From contig JAULSU010000005.1 in NCBI GenBank assembly GCA_030512335.1, forward strand, positions 1,364,001 through 1,428,000: 64,000 nucleotides of DNA, written 5' to 3'. Positions 12,059 through 23,276 of this stretch are shown one piece after another. Positions within the stretch are counted from its first letter, which is position 1; each line of letters starts with the position of its first letter. Under the pieces are notes generated by a model, which was given only the letters and a program-made list of their open reading frames with translations, had not been told where the DNA came from and did not search any database. Source of the DNA: Immersiella caudata (Eukaryota; Ascomycota; Sordariomycetes; Sordariales; Lasiosphaeriaceae). The position numbers and the translations under genes are program-made.

Positions 12059-13383
12059 CTACCACACCTCGTCGTACAGGTCGTCATCATTAAACGGCTG
12101 CAGAGGAGGTACATAAGCGCTATCAGGATCAAGGTCCGTCATCTGGCCCGTCATCGGCTGCATGAGGGTAGGATCGGTGAGAATGTTGTCGGGTTGAGCA
12201 GGCGGTCGCAACATCAGCGCTTGTTGAAGTGGCTGATAATATTGTTGGCGCTGCTGCCACTGCTCAGGCTGCCCCTACTGGGTCAGCATTGGTTGCAGGA
12301 GGGCAGGGTCAACGGCAGCGTTGTAGGGCTGATCAGGCGGCTGCATCATCGGGGGTTGTTGATAATACTGCTGCTCCTGCGGCGGTTGCGGAAACCCGGG
12401 CTGTTGCAGCGACCACATTCCGTTGGGTGGCTGCATCAAGGGCACATTAGCGTTGCCAAATGCTGAGGCACCGTCGTTCCCAAGAACGGGAGGAGGGACT
12501 TGCTGCTAGGGCTGTGCGCCTCCAGTTGGGGGATTGTTGGCAAAGGCAGTGATGCTCTGAGGGTTTCCCGGAGGGTTATTTGCCATGCGGTCGATGGGCA
12601 CCGCGCGGCAGGAGTTGAGCGTTTTCCTGGTTGCCTTAAAGGTATCTCTGGGGATTGATGTGGGCTTTGGGCCGAGCATCAGGGTGGCCATATCCAGGTC
12701 GGGTGGCAGGGCGGGGCCCGTGTACGATGGATGTCTTGCCCAGTAGTATTCAGCGTTGTCAAAGAGCGGTGGTGCGCTGATGGCGGGCACCAACCAGTTG
12801 AGATTGGCGCGAGCCAACAAGGAAAAGAACTTGTTATTGAGACAGTAGTGCACCACAACGGTCTTGCCATTGGGGCCGGGCGTGGCAGTGGTAAGTCCAA
12901 TGACGAAAGCGCACCACACGTCGAACGCAGAGGGAAGGGGCGGGGGAGCGTCGTGGAGCCGCTCGGTTCCACGCCAGCCGCCCTTGCGCTCAAGGTTGGC
13001 CCATGCAACGAGCTCCTTGAGATTGCGAACAAGAGCGGCGCCATTTCCGTGAATTGGCTCCTCCTCTTTGCCATAGGACCAAAAGAGGTGGCGTTCGGGC
13101 CACCGGTTCGTCTGGACGAGGGACACGCTAAGCGCTGAAAGGAGACGGCCGGAATCTGCGCCAGCCACGCCGAGCTAAGCCGCTCTTGCGCGAGCACCTC
13201 CGCCCAGTAGCGCGTGCACACCATCTCCCAGTTCCTCCCGACTAGCAAAACATGCTCCAAAACACTGGTTTGGCAGTCCTCAGAAATCAGGCGAGGCACC
13301 ACTGCTGAGGCCCAAAGGAAGCCTGAGGGCTTGATGGCCATCCCTCTGGAAATAGGGAGCTGGTCAGTAGTGATTCCACCCAT
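12059..13383 (-). pseudogene. disrupted gene with Gln/Pro-rich tail (family B)
   Basis: One minus frame from 13168 to a final TAG at 12059-12061 is protein-like throughout and is interrupted only by TAG at 12506-12508 and 12275-12277. Both lie in Gln-rich sequence where CAG would fit, so both are explained by C-to-T in CpA. Upstream, the frame to 13383 (EHVLLVGRNWEMVCTRYWAE) is joined through a shift near 13140-13170, and more coding-like sequence may reach 13549. The N-terminal part is globular (SYGKEEEPIHGNGAALV, DNAEYYWARHPSY); the tail repeats QQ/PP/MQPP units and ends in an acidic DDDLYDEVW. A second, shorter relic is at 4380-4594. Function unknown. Confidence 0.6.
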
Positions 13384-13527
13384 TTTGCCCGTAGAGACGG
13401 GTTGTTATGGAGCCGAAGTTCTCTTGTCGATGAGTTCCGCTACAGCAGAACACTACAGCATGGGCATTTAGCTCGCAAATGAGCCGAACGGTAGAATTGA
13501 CAGCAAAGCGCGGTATTGTGTCCTGGC

Positions 13528-14151
13528 TCAGCTGTCCAACTTGGACCACACAGATACATCATACCCGTCCATCCACTCCGTGCATTCCGACCCTGCTCTT
13601 GCCCACCCCTTGATCCCACCGACCAACACCAAACTCTGCATCTCCTTGTCACCCTGCTCTTCAATATGGTCGGCAAACCAACCAGCGGCGCGAGTGCCCC
13701 GGCCACCCGAGGAACCTGTCATCTCCGTCAGCCCAAACGTAGAGGGGAGGTAGTGGAAAAGAGGGGCATGCCGCCTACCGCAATACCAAAGGACCCTTCG
13801 CACATTGGCCACCTTGAACAACGAATAAAGCGTTGGAATAGTAGGATAGAGGCTTTGTGCTGGCAAGTTGATGGACCCGCGGATGGTCCCCCCCTTTGTT
13901 CAGCTCGGTCAACAACTCAAAGAAATCACGGGAAAGGATTGGGTGAATACCTCATGGTCATTGCGACGCAGATCAACGAGCACAAAGTCTCTCTGACAGC
14001 TCGGACTATTGTCTTTGAGCTGGGAGTTTAGCATCGCGAGCACCTCTTCGCGCGTCATGCCATTGGGCTGAGAGGTTCTCGGTGCGGGGTACGCGGCGTG
14101 CCATGGGGGCGGCGACGCCTCGGTAGGCGGGACTCTTGTCGTAGTTGACAT
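13528..14151 (-). CDS. rhodanese-fold protein, Cdc25/arsenate-reductase-like
   Basis: Exons 14151-13951, 13893-13779, 13715-13528; introns of 57 and 63 nt (branch ttgacc and gctgac); 167 residues. The order of motifs is that of a single rhodanese domain: FVLVDLRRNDHEGGTIRGS (residues 57-75), INLPAQSL, then the active loop WYCGSSGGRGTRA with Cys105 and Arg111 (CX5R). A six-residue CX5R loop is found in Cdc25 phosphatases and Acr2-type arsenate reductases, while sulfurtransferases have a shorter loop, so I favour phosphatase or arsenate reductase activity. The region after the loop (DKEMQSLVLVGGIKGW) is the usual rhodanese C-terminal strand-helix. No signal peptide, so probably cytosolic. The substrate is not known. 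Confidence 0.85.
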
Positions 14152-14759
14152 GGTTGCTCGACAGAGGTGGTTGAGAGATCGCGGCTGAAATTTTGAAAGG
14201 GTCCGGGGGAGTTGCATTTTGGAGGTGACGACAAATCAGACCAGGTTGGGTCAAAAAATGCCCCTTGGTCGGTTTCTTGTGGGGCCATGTCATCGGTTCT
14301 TTGTGATTGGTCCCCGCTCAGCTGGGCCCACCATGCCCATCGGATCGACAAGCTCCCTCGTGAGATCCCGCAAAAGGCAAAACAACGTGCGTCGGGGCGA
14401 GATGCTCAGTGGATATCGAAGTTTCCGTTGGGCTTCCCAGCCAATCATGCACTCCGCCCCTGACATCGGGGGCGTGCTGCTCCACATTGCCCGTAGCTGA
14501 CTCCGACCTGGGTGGTTCGTACGTCACCATGCACAGCCCCTAACCCTTACAGCCCCTGCCAGCAGTCTGCCTCTCGCTGTGCCTTCCTTCGCTCCACGAT
14601 TTGTGGGTTCTGCTCAACCACTCATGTCTCGCAGGGCGCTTCGCGCACTTTCTGCCAACGCATAAATCAAACCCGCGTCAGCCTCCCCTCAGTTGCTTCC
14701 TGCCCAACTCTAGTGCCCATTCACCTCAGCAATCGGATCGACGCCGGTCGCCGCCGAAC
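14152..14759. other. divergent promoter region
   Basis: Lies between the rhodanese gene (minus) and the NACHT gene (plus). No supported frame. Confidence 0.5.
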
Positions 14760-17537
14760 ATGGATCCCTTCACGGCTATTTCCCTAGCAGGAAACATTCT
14801 GCAATTCATCACCTTTGTCAAAACCATTTACAAGACTGCAAGGGAGCTTCAAAAGTCGGCCACCGGGCTTGCGAAAGCTGACGAGGCTCTGCACTGGTCA
14901 GCGTCGGAGCTTCAGACCATCGTTGACAACATCACCGCTGGAGTCGGCTCCATTCCGGACCATCCCGGCCGCAGCAATAACTCATCGGACCTGAGAATTC
15001 GGGAGCTGGGTCGACAATGCCGTGAGATTTCCGAAGAACTCGTCAGTGACCTCGGAAAAAAGGGCACACAAAACAAGTTCTCATTCCTCGATGCGGTGAA
15101 GTCGGCGATGCGACGTGCTGCCAACCAATCGGAGCTGGATGAAAAGACGAAGAGGCTGAACGATGTTCAAAATGCCCTTTTCAAGCACCTTGTCGCTCAC
15201 ATCAGGTCGGTGTGTCCTCACTTTGGCGACTAGCATCCCAAGCTAACAACCCTACAGCAACCAGCAACATGGCGTCAGCAGAGCGATCGCGGACCTCGTC
15301 GAGCAGAATCGGAAACTTGCAGCCAATCGTACGGACGACCTTGAGGCCCTCAAGTCGCAGGTGCATAGGGTATCGTCGTTGCTCGAAAGCTCCCTGAAGA
15401 CCGCCAGCGTGCCCCTTGACACTGAGCTGCAGACACTTCAATCGAGCCTAGGGGGATGGTCTTCGAAGGCCGAACAGTTCAAGAGAGAGCAAGCTGTTAT
15501 CGCCAGCCTTCAATTCCCAGGGATGCACGCCCGACGCAACGAGATTCACGCACGGCATCAAAACACCTTTGAATGGATTCTCAGCCCCCGCGTACACTTC
15601 CAAGAGTGGCTTCACGACAAATCGGGAGTATTTTGGATCTCCGGAGAGCCGGGCTGCGGCAAGTCGACTCTGATGAAACACCTGTGTACCGACTCCGTCA
15701 ACGACCAGGCCCTGAGGCAGTGGGCTGCCCCCCGGAAGCTTGTTAAAGCCGGCTTTTATTTTGGTATTCGGGAACTATTCTCCAAAAGTCACAAGAAGGT
15801 CTTTTGCGGTCTCTCTTATTCGAGATAGTGCGTCAAGAACCCTCCCTCATTCCGACCATTTGCCCCGAACGCTGGGGTGACGAGCCCAGCGACGTGTGGA
15901 ACGTGCATGAACTGCTCTCCGCCCTTGATAGGGTAGCCTCGCAGCAACTTTCCGTGAGATTCTGCTTTTTCATCGATGGGTTAGACGAATACCAGCAAGC
16001 GCCTTCAACCAACGCCGAGGGTACCACATGCACCCACACAAGCGAAGTGATTCAGATCATGGCCACGCTTTCAAAGATACCAGATATCAAGTTATGCGTG
16101 TCTAGTCGGCCTTGGCTCCCGTTCGAACAAGCCTTTGGAAGGATTCTGGAGAGAAAACTCTATGTTCACGTGGAGAACCGGGATGACATCCGGCTCTACA
16201 TCCGGGACAAGCTTGAGACCAGCGACATCTTTTTGGACTCCCGGCTCGACCGGCGGGACCTTCAGTACCTCATCGATGACATTCTTGACAACTCTGGAGG
16301 CGTGTTCCTCTGGGTTGTCCTCGTTGTCCAAAGCCTGTTGCGCGGGCTTGCGAATCTGGACCGCCCTTCGGAGCTGAGAAAGCGGCTTTCTCAGATGCCG
16401 AAGACATTGAATGGCTATTTCGATAGAATGCTCGACTCGGTCGAGGATATCTACCAGGAGCAGACTGCTCAGATACTTCAAACATCGCTTCACGCAGTCG
16501 AGCCCCTTTATGTCGTCACGTACTCCTTTATCGGGGAAAACGACCCTGCCTGCCCAACGGGGGCTTGCACGCCTTGGTCTGAGGATGAATGTGTCATGCG
16601 AGCTCGCACCGCCGAGGTGCGAATCAAAGTTCGATGCCCGGACCTTCTCAGAATTGTCGCTACTATTGAGGCTCCCAGGACCGCACAAGAGATGATAGGT
16701 AATAGGGTCGACTACTTGCACAGGACGGTTCGTGACTTTCTCGCCCTCGAAGAAACGCAGAAACGGCTTCGACGGAGCATGACGGCAGACTTTGACGCAG
16801 GAGTATACATCTGCAACAGCCTTCTCGCCCAGATCAAAGGAGCGGCTCCAAGAGGCCGCAAGACTAGACCCGGCAGCGAACTGCTTCAGCTCGTTGACGA
16901 CATCACCTTCTACTTACGTGATGTGGAACAGCGGCTAGACGAACCACAGATGAGCATCTTGGAACAACTGCATACCGCCTTGGTACAAAAAGGTTACGGT
17001 GTCGTCTTATATCGTGGCTCTTTCCTAGGTTATGCTGTTGAGAAAGACCTTCAAGCTTACGTCCACAACAACATTAGCGCTGTCACCAATGCACATACCC
17101 GAGCCATTCTACTAGATCGTGCACTGAGCCCGATCTTCAAGTCGCGGTACCCCGCGACAGCTCCGTCCATTGAGATGGTCAAACTTTTGCTCCGCAACGG
17201 TGCCGGGCCAAACGAAAGCGCTGAAGGGACAGTGAAGTCGGTTTGGGAACGCTACCTTACCATCTTATACAAGACGAAGACGGCATCACGCTCCCTCCCA
17301 AATCATGAGAGCCACATCATTATCATTCAAGAGCTACTGAAACATGGCGCTGATCCGTCTGTTAGCATTACGACCAGCTGGACTGAGCGAAAGGTGACGA
17401 TGGGCAAGGGGGGTGGCAGGAGCTATCCCATTTACATGGATTTCGCAGAATTGGTTCAATTCCTATTTTCTCCCATCGAGCGTGAGTACATTGAAATGCT
17501 CATGACACAGCGTTCTGGGGTTTGTGTTGTTTTATAG
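14760..17537 (+). pseudogene. NACHT (NLR-type STAND) gene with one frameshift
   Basis: Exon 1 14760-15205, intron 15206-15257 (52 nt, branch gctaac), then a second exon. The N-terminal domain (MDPFTAISLAGNILQFITFV) is typical of fungal STAND proteins and is followed by a coiled region. The P-loop is GEPGCGKSTLMKHL (about 15641-15682) and the Walker B-like block is CFFIDGLDEY (about 15960-15995), then a long winged-helix-like part and degenerate ankyrin-like repeats (VKLLLRNGAGPNE, IQELLKHGADPS). Near 15759-15763, in a short T-run, the frame moves by one: the expected FYFWYSGT...KSQEGLLRSLLFEI pattern of NLRs is recovered with one extra T. So either the allele is null or the assembly lost a base. 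NLRs act in self/non-self recognition and regulated cell death. The window shows no adjacent effector partner. Confidence 0.8.
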
Positions 17538-18422
17538 ATAATGTTTATCCATGGCCGAATTCGGGAATATTGACAATCGCTCCGGCGTCTGGTTTCTTTG
17601 CACGATTCAGAGTACGGGGTTTCGTTCCTCTGAGGGAAGAAAATTGTGAGGGATGGGACGAAGGTGTGTTGGATATGTTGTAGTGTTGGATATTCAGGGG
17701 CAGGATAACATCCTCGACTGGCAGCGGGCCAATCACAACACAACCATTTGGATTACCAGATCACCGATGCAGAAACCCTGTCATGACCACGAGCGGTCAT
17801 CGTCATTTGCCAGGGCGGTCGTCTCACCCTGGGAAGGGACCCAACCTGGCTCCCGCAATATAGAACCTTGTCGGTTTGTCTTCCCGACCACGCTACGCCA
17901 AAACGGCCCAATACGACACCTACACCGACTCGAAGGCTTCGAATTCCTGGATCTCCTGACTCCCAACCCGAGACTCAGGATACCGGAAAGATAAGTAAGG
18001 TTTCATCGACTACCCATTCTGAGAACATTTTCAAACTAACTCCCCATAATCACCAATAGTCTCCGACTAAAAACAGCCTCCATCTGCAAGTACAGGGGTG
18101 CAACCACGTCTGTGGGAGCCGCCAAGAAGCCAAGACCTTGGGGTGCATTGGGATTCTGCTCAAACCTGCTCAACCATCTTCCGCCCTTCCAAAAGGGCTT
18201 AGAAAGCAGCAACCCGGTAACCTGTTCCGCTCAAGTTCGGGGATGGCGCCAGATGCGGGGGATGGGGGTAGGTTCCGACGCGGCGGGACCACCCTCCCTC
18301 TTGACTCCTGTCAAAGTCGAATAAATAAATATCAACCCGACCTTCCGTCTCGCTCGCTTAAGCACCGACGTGTTCTCCATGTTTTCGCAGACGGCACTCT
18401 GCCGTGTTGACCGACCGCAACA
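17538..18422. other. intergenic, promoter of the ferric reductase
   Basis: No supported gene. An AT-rich stretch (aataaataaatatc, about 18320-18334) lies about 90 bases before the start codon of the ferric reductase and may be core promoter. Confidence 0.5.
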
Positions 18423-20672
18423 ATGAAGTCTTTCGTCCTCGTCACCGCCGTACACACGGCCGCGGTTCTCGCCGACGGCACCGGCTTCCTCGGCCTTGGC
18501 AAGACTCTGTACAACCCAACCTGCGCATTCGCCTGCCGAGGTGTCGTCAGGGGGTGCAAGTTGCTGTGCACGCCGTCAGCCAGTACTGCCAACCACGGCA
18601 CCGCGCACAACCCGGTATCAACTCCCCCAGACTGCTTCGTCAAAGACGCCGCCTTCCTCAAGACTATGGCCATCTGCCTCGACACCTACTGCCCCATCAG
18701 CGGCAACCCCGACATCTCCCTCCTCAACGACTACTGGGCCTCCCACCTCGGCACTGGCACCCTAGGAAACTACAAATACGTCCCCGCCATGTCCTACGCC
18801 GACGCCCTCTCCGCCGCCCGTCTCGACGAAGAGCGCCTGCGCACCAACAGCACCTCCGAAGAAGACCACAGCGCCCAGCCCGACCACTCCCAACACACCA
18901 AGCTCCGCAGGCGCTACTTCTCCGCCGACCCCAACATCACCAGCCCCCTCCCCGTCATCAAAGCCTCCCAACCCCTCAACGTCACCAGCTTCATCACCCC
19001 CTCCGACTGGCAAAAGCAATACAATGGCATGTACGACTTTGAAGCCAATGAAAACGGCCACTCCTACTACTCCCTCGCCATCTGCCTCATCGCCATCCTC
19101 CTCCCCCTCCCCCTCTCCCTCTTCACCCGCCTCGCCTCCCCCGCCTCCTCCCTATCCCAAACCCTCCACCGCACTCTCATCACACCCCCCCTCCTCAGCA
19201 CCAAACACCGCCAACCCGTCTCCATCTCCTCCGTTCCCATCACCCTCCTCCCCACCCGCGGCCAAACCCTCTACATCGCCCTCCTCTCCCTCTTCAACCT
19301 CATCTTCCTCGTCGCCCCTTACGTCCACCACCACCCGCAATCCACCTTTTCCTCCCGCGCCGCCCAAGATCTGAGCATCATTGGCAACCGCGCTGGCGCC
19401 ATGGCAATGGGCAATGCCGCCGCCATCTTTTTGTTCTCGGCAAGAAACAACCCCCTCATGTGGCTCACCGACTGGAGCTACGGCACGTACATCACCCTCC
19501 ACCGCTGGCTAGGATACTGGGTGGTGGGGCACACTGTTCTCCACAGCGTGTTGCTTTGGGGGTATTATGCGACCTATGGGAAATACGCGGCGGAGCTGGC
19601 GAGGTTGTATTGGCAGTGGGGGATAGTCGGGACGGTGGCGGTGGTGGGGATTTGGGTGTCGAGTAGGTTGGTGGTCAGGCAGAGGGTGTATGAGTTTTTC
19701 TTGGTCTCGCACGTGGTGCTGGGGCTGGTGTTTTTGGTCGGGTATTACTACCATATTTGGTATCTGTATGAGTATAATTGGGGCTACGAGATTTGGATGT
19801 TTATTTGTGCGGGGGGTTGGGCGGTGGAGAGGGGGGTTAGGGTGGTGAGGGGTGTGGTTGGGGGGTGGAGGACGGCGAGGGTGGGTGTTGTAGAGGGGAC
19901 GGATGGGGAGTATTTGAGGATTGAGGTCGAGGGGGTGACGCTGGGCGAGGGGGTTGCGTATTTGAGCTTCCCGGCGGTGGGGTGGAGGTTGTGGGAGTCG
20001 CATCCGTTTTCGGTGGCGTTTAATTCGAAGCGGGTGGGTGAGGATGGGGATTCGAGTGATGGGCAGGGGAGTCCGTCGAGCCCGGTGGGAGAAGGGGAGA
20101 AGCAGCAGGATGTGGTGGTTTCGAGGCAGACGAGAGGGAGTTCGCCGCCGACGACAACGTTCTTTGCGCGGAAACGGACTGGTTTAACGGCGAGGCTGGC
20201 TGCTCGGGCTGCTTCTGGACCGGCTCGGATTGTGGTTTTTGTTGATGGGACATATCCTCATTCCGGACAGGTCGCGGCGCAACTGAAGCAGGCCTCGAAC
20301 ATCGTGTACATCGCCGGCGGAGTAGGCATTACTGCGGTATTGTCGTATGCCCGGCAAATTGCTGTTCCGTCAAAGCTGTTCTGGGGGACTCGGAAGTCGG
20401 GGCTGTTGACGACGGTGCAGCCTGCCCTGGCGACGTTGAGCGAATGCGGCCACCCAGTCGAGGCACACACGTCAATCGGACAACGACTGGATCTGCATGA
20501 CATTTTGTCAAAGGCATTGGCGAAGACAGATGGTAGCGAGGGGCTGGTGGGGATTTTAGTCTGTGGACCACCCGAAATGGCGGATCAAGTGCGGCACGTG
20601 GTGATGCAGCTGTCGAGGAATGGGCCTCCAGCGAGGCCGTTTGTTCTGGTGGACGAAGCATTTGCATGGTGA
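18423..20672 (+). CDS. ferric reductase (FRE family), intronless
   Basis: 749 residues. A signal peptide (MKSFVLVTAVHTAAVLA) precedes a Cys-rich extracellular region (residues about 30-110), as in fungal Fre proteins. Membrane segments begin near 217. The heme-binding part has THRWLGY-like LHRWLGYWVVGHTVLHS (about 360-376) and SHVVLGLVFLVGYYYH (about 430-446), giving the two His pairs for two b-type hemes. The FAD motif HPFSVAF starts at about 527. NADPH-site elements are GGVGITAVLSY (about 631) and CGPPEM (about 714). The enzyme would pass electrons from NADPH through FAD and heme to extracellular Fe3+ or Cu2+ at the plasma membrane. The loop after the FAD motif (about 535-590) is long and Ser/Gly-rich. 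Codon use is strongly C-biased in the first half and G-biased in the second. Confidence 0.93.
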   Translation: MKSFVLVTAVHTAAVLADGTGFLGLGKTLYNPTCAFACRGVVRGCKLLCTPSASTANHGTAHNPVSTPPDCFVKDAAFLKTMAICLDTYCPISGNPDISLLNDYWASHLGTGTLGNYKYVPAMSYADALSAARLDEERLRTNSTSEEDHSAQPDHSQHTKLRRRYFSADPNITSPLPVIKASQPLNVTSFITPSDWQKQYNGMYDFEANENGHSYYSLAICLIAILLPLPLSLFTRLASPASSLSQTLHRTLITPPLLSTKHRQPVSISSVPITLLPTRGQTLYIALLSLFNLIFLVAPYVHHHPQSTFSSRAAQDLSIIGNRAGAMAMGNAAAIFLFSARNNPLMWLTDWSYGTYITLHRWLGYWVVGHTVLHSVLLWGYYATYGKYAAELARLYWQWGIVGTVAVVGIWVSSRLVVRQRVYEFFLVSHVVLGLVFLVGYYYHIWYLYEYNWGYEIWMFICAGGWAVERGVRVVRGVVGGWRTARVGVVEGTDGEYLRIEVEGVTLGEGVAYLSFPAVGWRLWESHPFSVAFNSKRVGEDGDSSDGQGSPSSPVGEGEKQQDVVVSRQTRGSSPPTTTFFARKRTGLTARLAARAASGPARIVVFVDGTYPHSGQVAAQLKQASNIVYIAGGVGITAVLSYARQIAVPSKLFWGTRKSGLLTTVQPALATLSECGHPVEAHTSIGQRLDLHDILSKALAKTDGSEGLVGILVCGPPEMADQVRHVVMQLSRNGPPARPFVLVDEAFAW

Positions 20673-20841
20673 TGTGAGAACAGCTTAGAATCGGCACCCA
20701 TAACTGGCCAAAAATGATATCTGTGTCCAATTCGAGCACGAAGATTGCAAGTTGATTGGAGCGACGAAAATTCTGCCTTGAGCATCCACCACGTCCAACG
20801 TGCTTTCCAACTTGGACACGAACAAATCCTAACTTGCTGCC

Positions 20842-22150
20842 CTAAACGTACACATGACAGAAGGCCCCACCAAAGCCTCCCAACCCATCATGTGCCTCCA
20901 GCACAGGAATCACATCCGCCATCAACCACTTCATATCAAGCTTCCTATTCGCACCACTCCCACCCAGCGAAACCTGTGCATTAATCCTCGTATCCGGATC
21001 CTGGAACTGCCAAACCCACCAAAGCCGATCCAAGCTCGCATGATGAAAGTAAAAGATGGGATCACCCGGCGACACCATCGGATCACCTCCCGGGTCTCCG
21101 CCCGAGATGTAGTGGCCCGCGGTGTGAATACCCCAGTTATACGGGTCGCTTGCGTTCCGCGGCGGGGTCAGCAGCGTGTTATAAAACGTGTTGATATCCT
21201 TGGATTTGACGATGAGGTTGTACGCGCGATCGGCGGTGGCGCCCAGGGCGGCGTTGACGTTGATGTCGCGGCGCATGCAGCGCGGATTGTAGCCGCCGCC
21301 GCTGGAGAGCGGGTTGCGGGGCACGCCGGGCATCATGGGGGCGCCGGGGCCGACGTTGGCGCGGTAGTCTTTGAAGGGGCCTTCGGTGACGCAGCCGCCG
21401 CCGCCGCCGGTTTTCATGAGACCGGCGCTGGTGCGGAGGCCCTGGTAGGCCGGGTCGGGGGCGCCGTTGCCGCCCATGCTGGTGGCGTTGCCGTTGAAGA
21501 GGGCGGATTTTTCGGGCTCCTTGGTGTAGCGGTCGTAGTTCATGTAGGGATGGTAGCCCTTGTAGCCGCACTCCTTGCGGAGGGCGGTCTCGTAGGCGAG
21601 GATGAAGTACTTGTGCGCGGGGAAGAGGCCGATGGTGTCGTGCAGGGAGCCGGCGTTGGTGAGGTGGTAGGCCATGAAATCGTCGTAGCGGGTGCGGGCG
21701 CCGGGGAATTGATCTTTGGGAGCCTTGGACGGCGCGTTCATGAGGCAGAGGGTGGCGTTGATGAAGTCGGTACGTTGCTCGATAGTCATGTCGCCCCTGT
21801 CAAAAGTCAGAGATATGGTTGCGGGTATCCACTTGGAAAGTCAAATTTACCACTCCCTGCGCACTCCTGCATTTTCCAGGGTGCAGCCGTTGTTCTTGCC
21901 TGCTGCAATCTTCTTGGTCATGTACGCGTCGACCTTGGTCATGGTCTCCTCGGCCAGCTTGTCGACAACATCTAGAGGGTAGAATCCGTTGCGCTGCCTG
22001 TCGAGATTTCCATTAGCCATTACTGACATCTCCCCAAAACGGGTTGAGAATCGGCGCTCACACTTTCACCTTGGTTCTCCAGTCTCCCTGCGCCACGACC
22101 CCCGTGAGGATCGCGGGCAGCAAGACGCAAGCACTCCAAGTAGACCGCAT
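20842..22150 (-). CDS. secreted tyrosinase (type-3 copper oxidase)
   Basis: Exon 3 21796-20842 and exon 2 22029-21851 are joined by a 55-nt intron (gtaaat...gacag). Exon 1 22150-22070 encodes a clear signal peptide (MRSTWSACVLLPAILTGVVAQ). It joins exon 2 in phase only through a 40-nt intron (gtgaaa...gggag), which is very short, so the N-terminus is less certain. Total 404 residues. CuA ligands are in FMAYHL, SLHDTIGLFPAHKYF; CuB ligands are in GIHTAGH and FYFHHASLDRLWWVWQ. A Gly-rich loop with Cys (GGGGGCVTEGP) lies between them. The family hydroxylates phenols and oxidises catechols to quinones. A Trp usually precedes the CuA His in WHR; here the sequence is PAHKYF. N-glycosylation sites (NAT) fit secretion. 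Confidence 0.88.
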
Positions 22151-22700
22151 TTTGGCGCGATTTCAGTGGCAAACTCCGTTCCTTGCTGGGCGCGTGCAAG
22201 ACTCCCGGGTCCTCAACAACCCGTCAACCGCCATCTCGGACCCAACGCACTTTTGTAAGAGGATATCAGAACTCGGACGCTAGCCACATGCCCACCTCGG
22301 ATCTAGAACGGCGAGGGGGGGCAAATGTTTCCCCCGTCGCTCTATATAGCCCACCTTAAACTTGAAGCCATGAGTGGACTGGCTATCCACGCCTCACTTT
22401 AGTATCCAATGACGGTTGTGTGGGGTATATTTCCGATTGATTGAAGCGGACCCCGGCATATGTGATGAGAGTTCTGCCGCTCCCAAAACCGTGCTCGTTA
22501 CGCGTCTTCCCTCGCCTTTATCCGGATCTTCGGCAATCATCCGACTTGATCAATGGGGAAGCACAGATCTCCAATGGCACGTGAATGCATGCCCGAGGCA
22601 TTTCATTCAGAGCTATATGAGGCTCAATTGAAAGGGACATCCAGTGCGGTGAAAATCGTTGATTCGCTCGAAGCTCGGTTCTAATATCCTCGCCGTCAAG
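22151..22700. other. divergent promoter region
   Basis: Shared upstream region of the tyrosinase (minus) and the secreted protein (plus). TATA-like tatatag at about 22341 on the plus strand. No gene seen. Confidence 0.5.
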
Positions 22701-23276
22701 ATGCGCGCAGCCGTTTCTATCATTTCCTTGTTCTGTGGAGCTGGTCTGGCTGTGGGGAGCTCAGACTCTGCCTCGTATGCTGCGGACGAGTGCGCCGCAA
22801 GCGCCGGAGCTCGTTCCTACTGGAAAATTGACAATCTGATCCTGAAGGTCTACGATTGGGACAGCGGTGGCACCACGGGGACATTTGGCTTCAAATCTTA
22901 CTACTCAGCGACCAACAAAACCGTGGATTGCATCGCGCAGGACGTCGACCTCGCAAAACTCGCAGATGGGCCATGGCTGAAGTGCGACACTCCCGGGACC
23001 GAGTTTCGGTTCGACTTCACCGATATCAGCCTAACGATAAGGGAAACATGGACATGCCCACAATCACCAGAGTGATTTTTTCCCTCCCCATCAATTCTGA
23101 ACCTTGGCTGACATCGTATTTCTTTCAGGACGGCTTTCAGCGCAAGCGCATCAGGGCTGATCATGTTGCATGGCTGCTTGGACAACGATACGGAGAAAGG
23201 CCTCGAATCGGATTGTCATTTGATGGAGTTCGAAATGGCAACTGACGTGACTTCCTCGGGGCATCATCATGGGTAG
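22701..23276 (+). CDS. small secreted cysteine-containing protein
   Basis: Exon 1 22701-23071, intron 23072-23128 (57 nt, gtgatt...tttcag, branch gctgac), exon 2 23129-23276; 172 residues. Signal peptide MRAAVSIISLFCGAGLAVG. The mature protein has six Cys (DEC, VDC, KCD, WTC, GCL, DCH) and alternating hydrophobic residues such as YWKIDNLILKVYDWD and FRFDFTDISLTI, which suggest a small beta-sandwich of the kind seen in AA1-like fungal secreted proteins. The exon 2 frame was chosen because it keeps Cys and beta-strand pattern (HGCLDND, DCHLMEFEM). It ends in GHHHG, possibly metal-binding. Probable extracellular protein; role unknown. Confidence 0.65.

Noticed and set aside
12059..12508. TAG reassigned to Gln in this organism
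   Set aside because: TAG serves as the normal terminator in other intact genes here (for example 11839-11841), and the apparent Gln-TAGs sit in genes that carry other damage.
10404..17537. A functional cluster of coiled-coil, rhodanese-phosphatase and NLR genes
   Set aside because: Orientation and spacing show no shared regulation, and no known system joins these families; neighbourhood alone is not evidence.
20854..21975. A 373-residue plus-strand frame
   Set aside because: Antisense to the tyrosinase; Val/Gly/Ala-rich composition typical of shadows of GC-rich genes.
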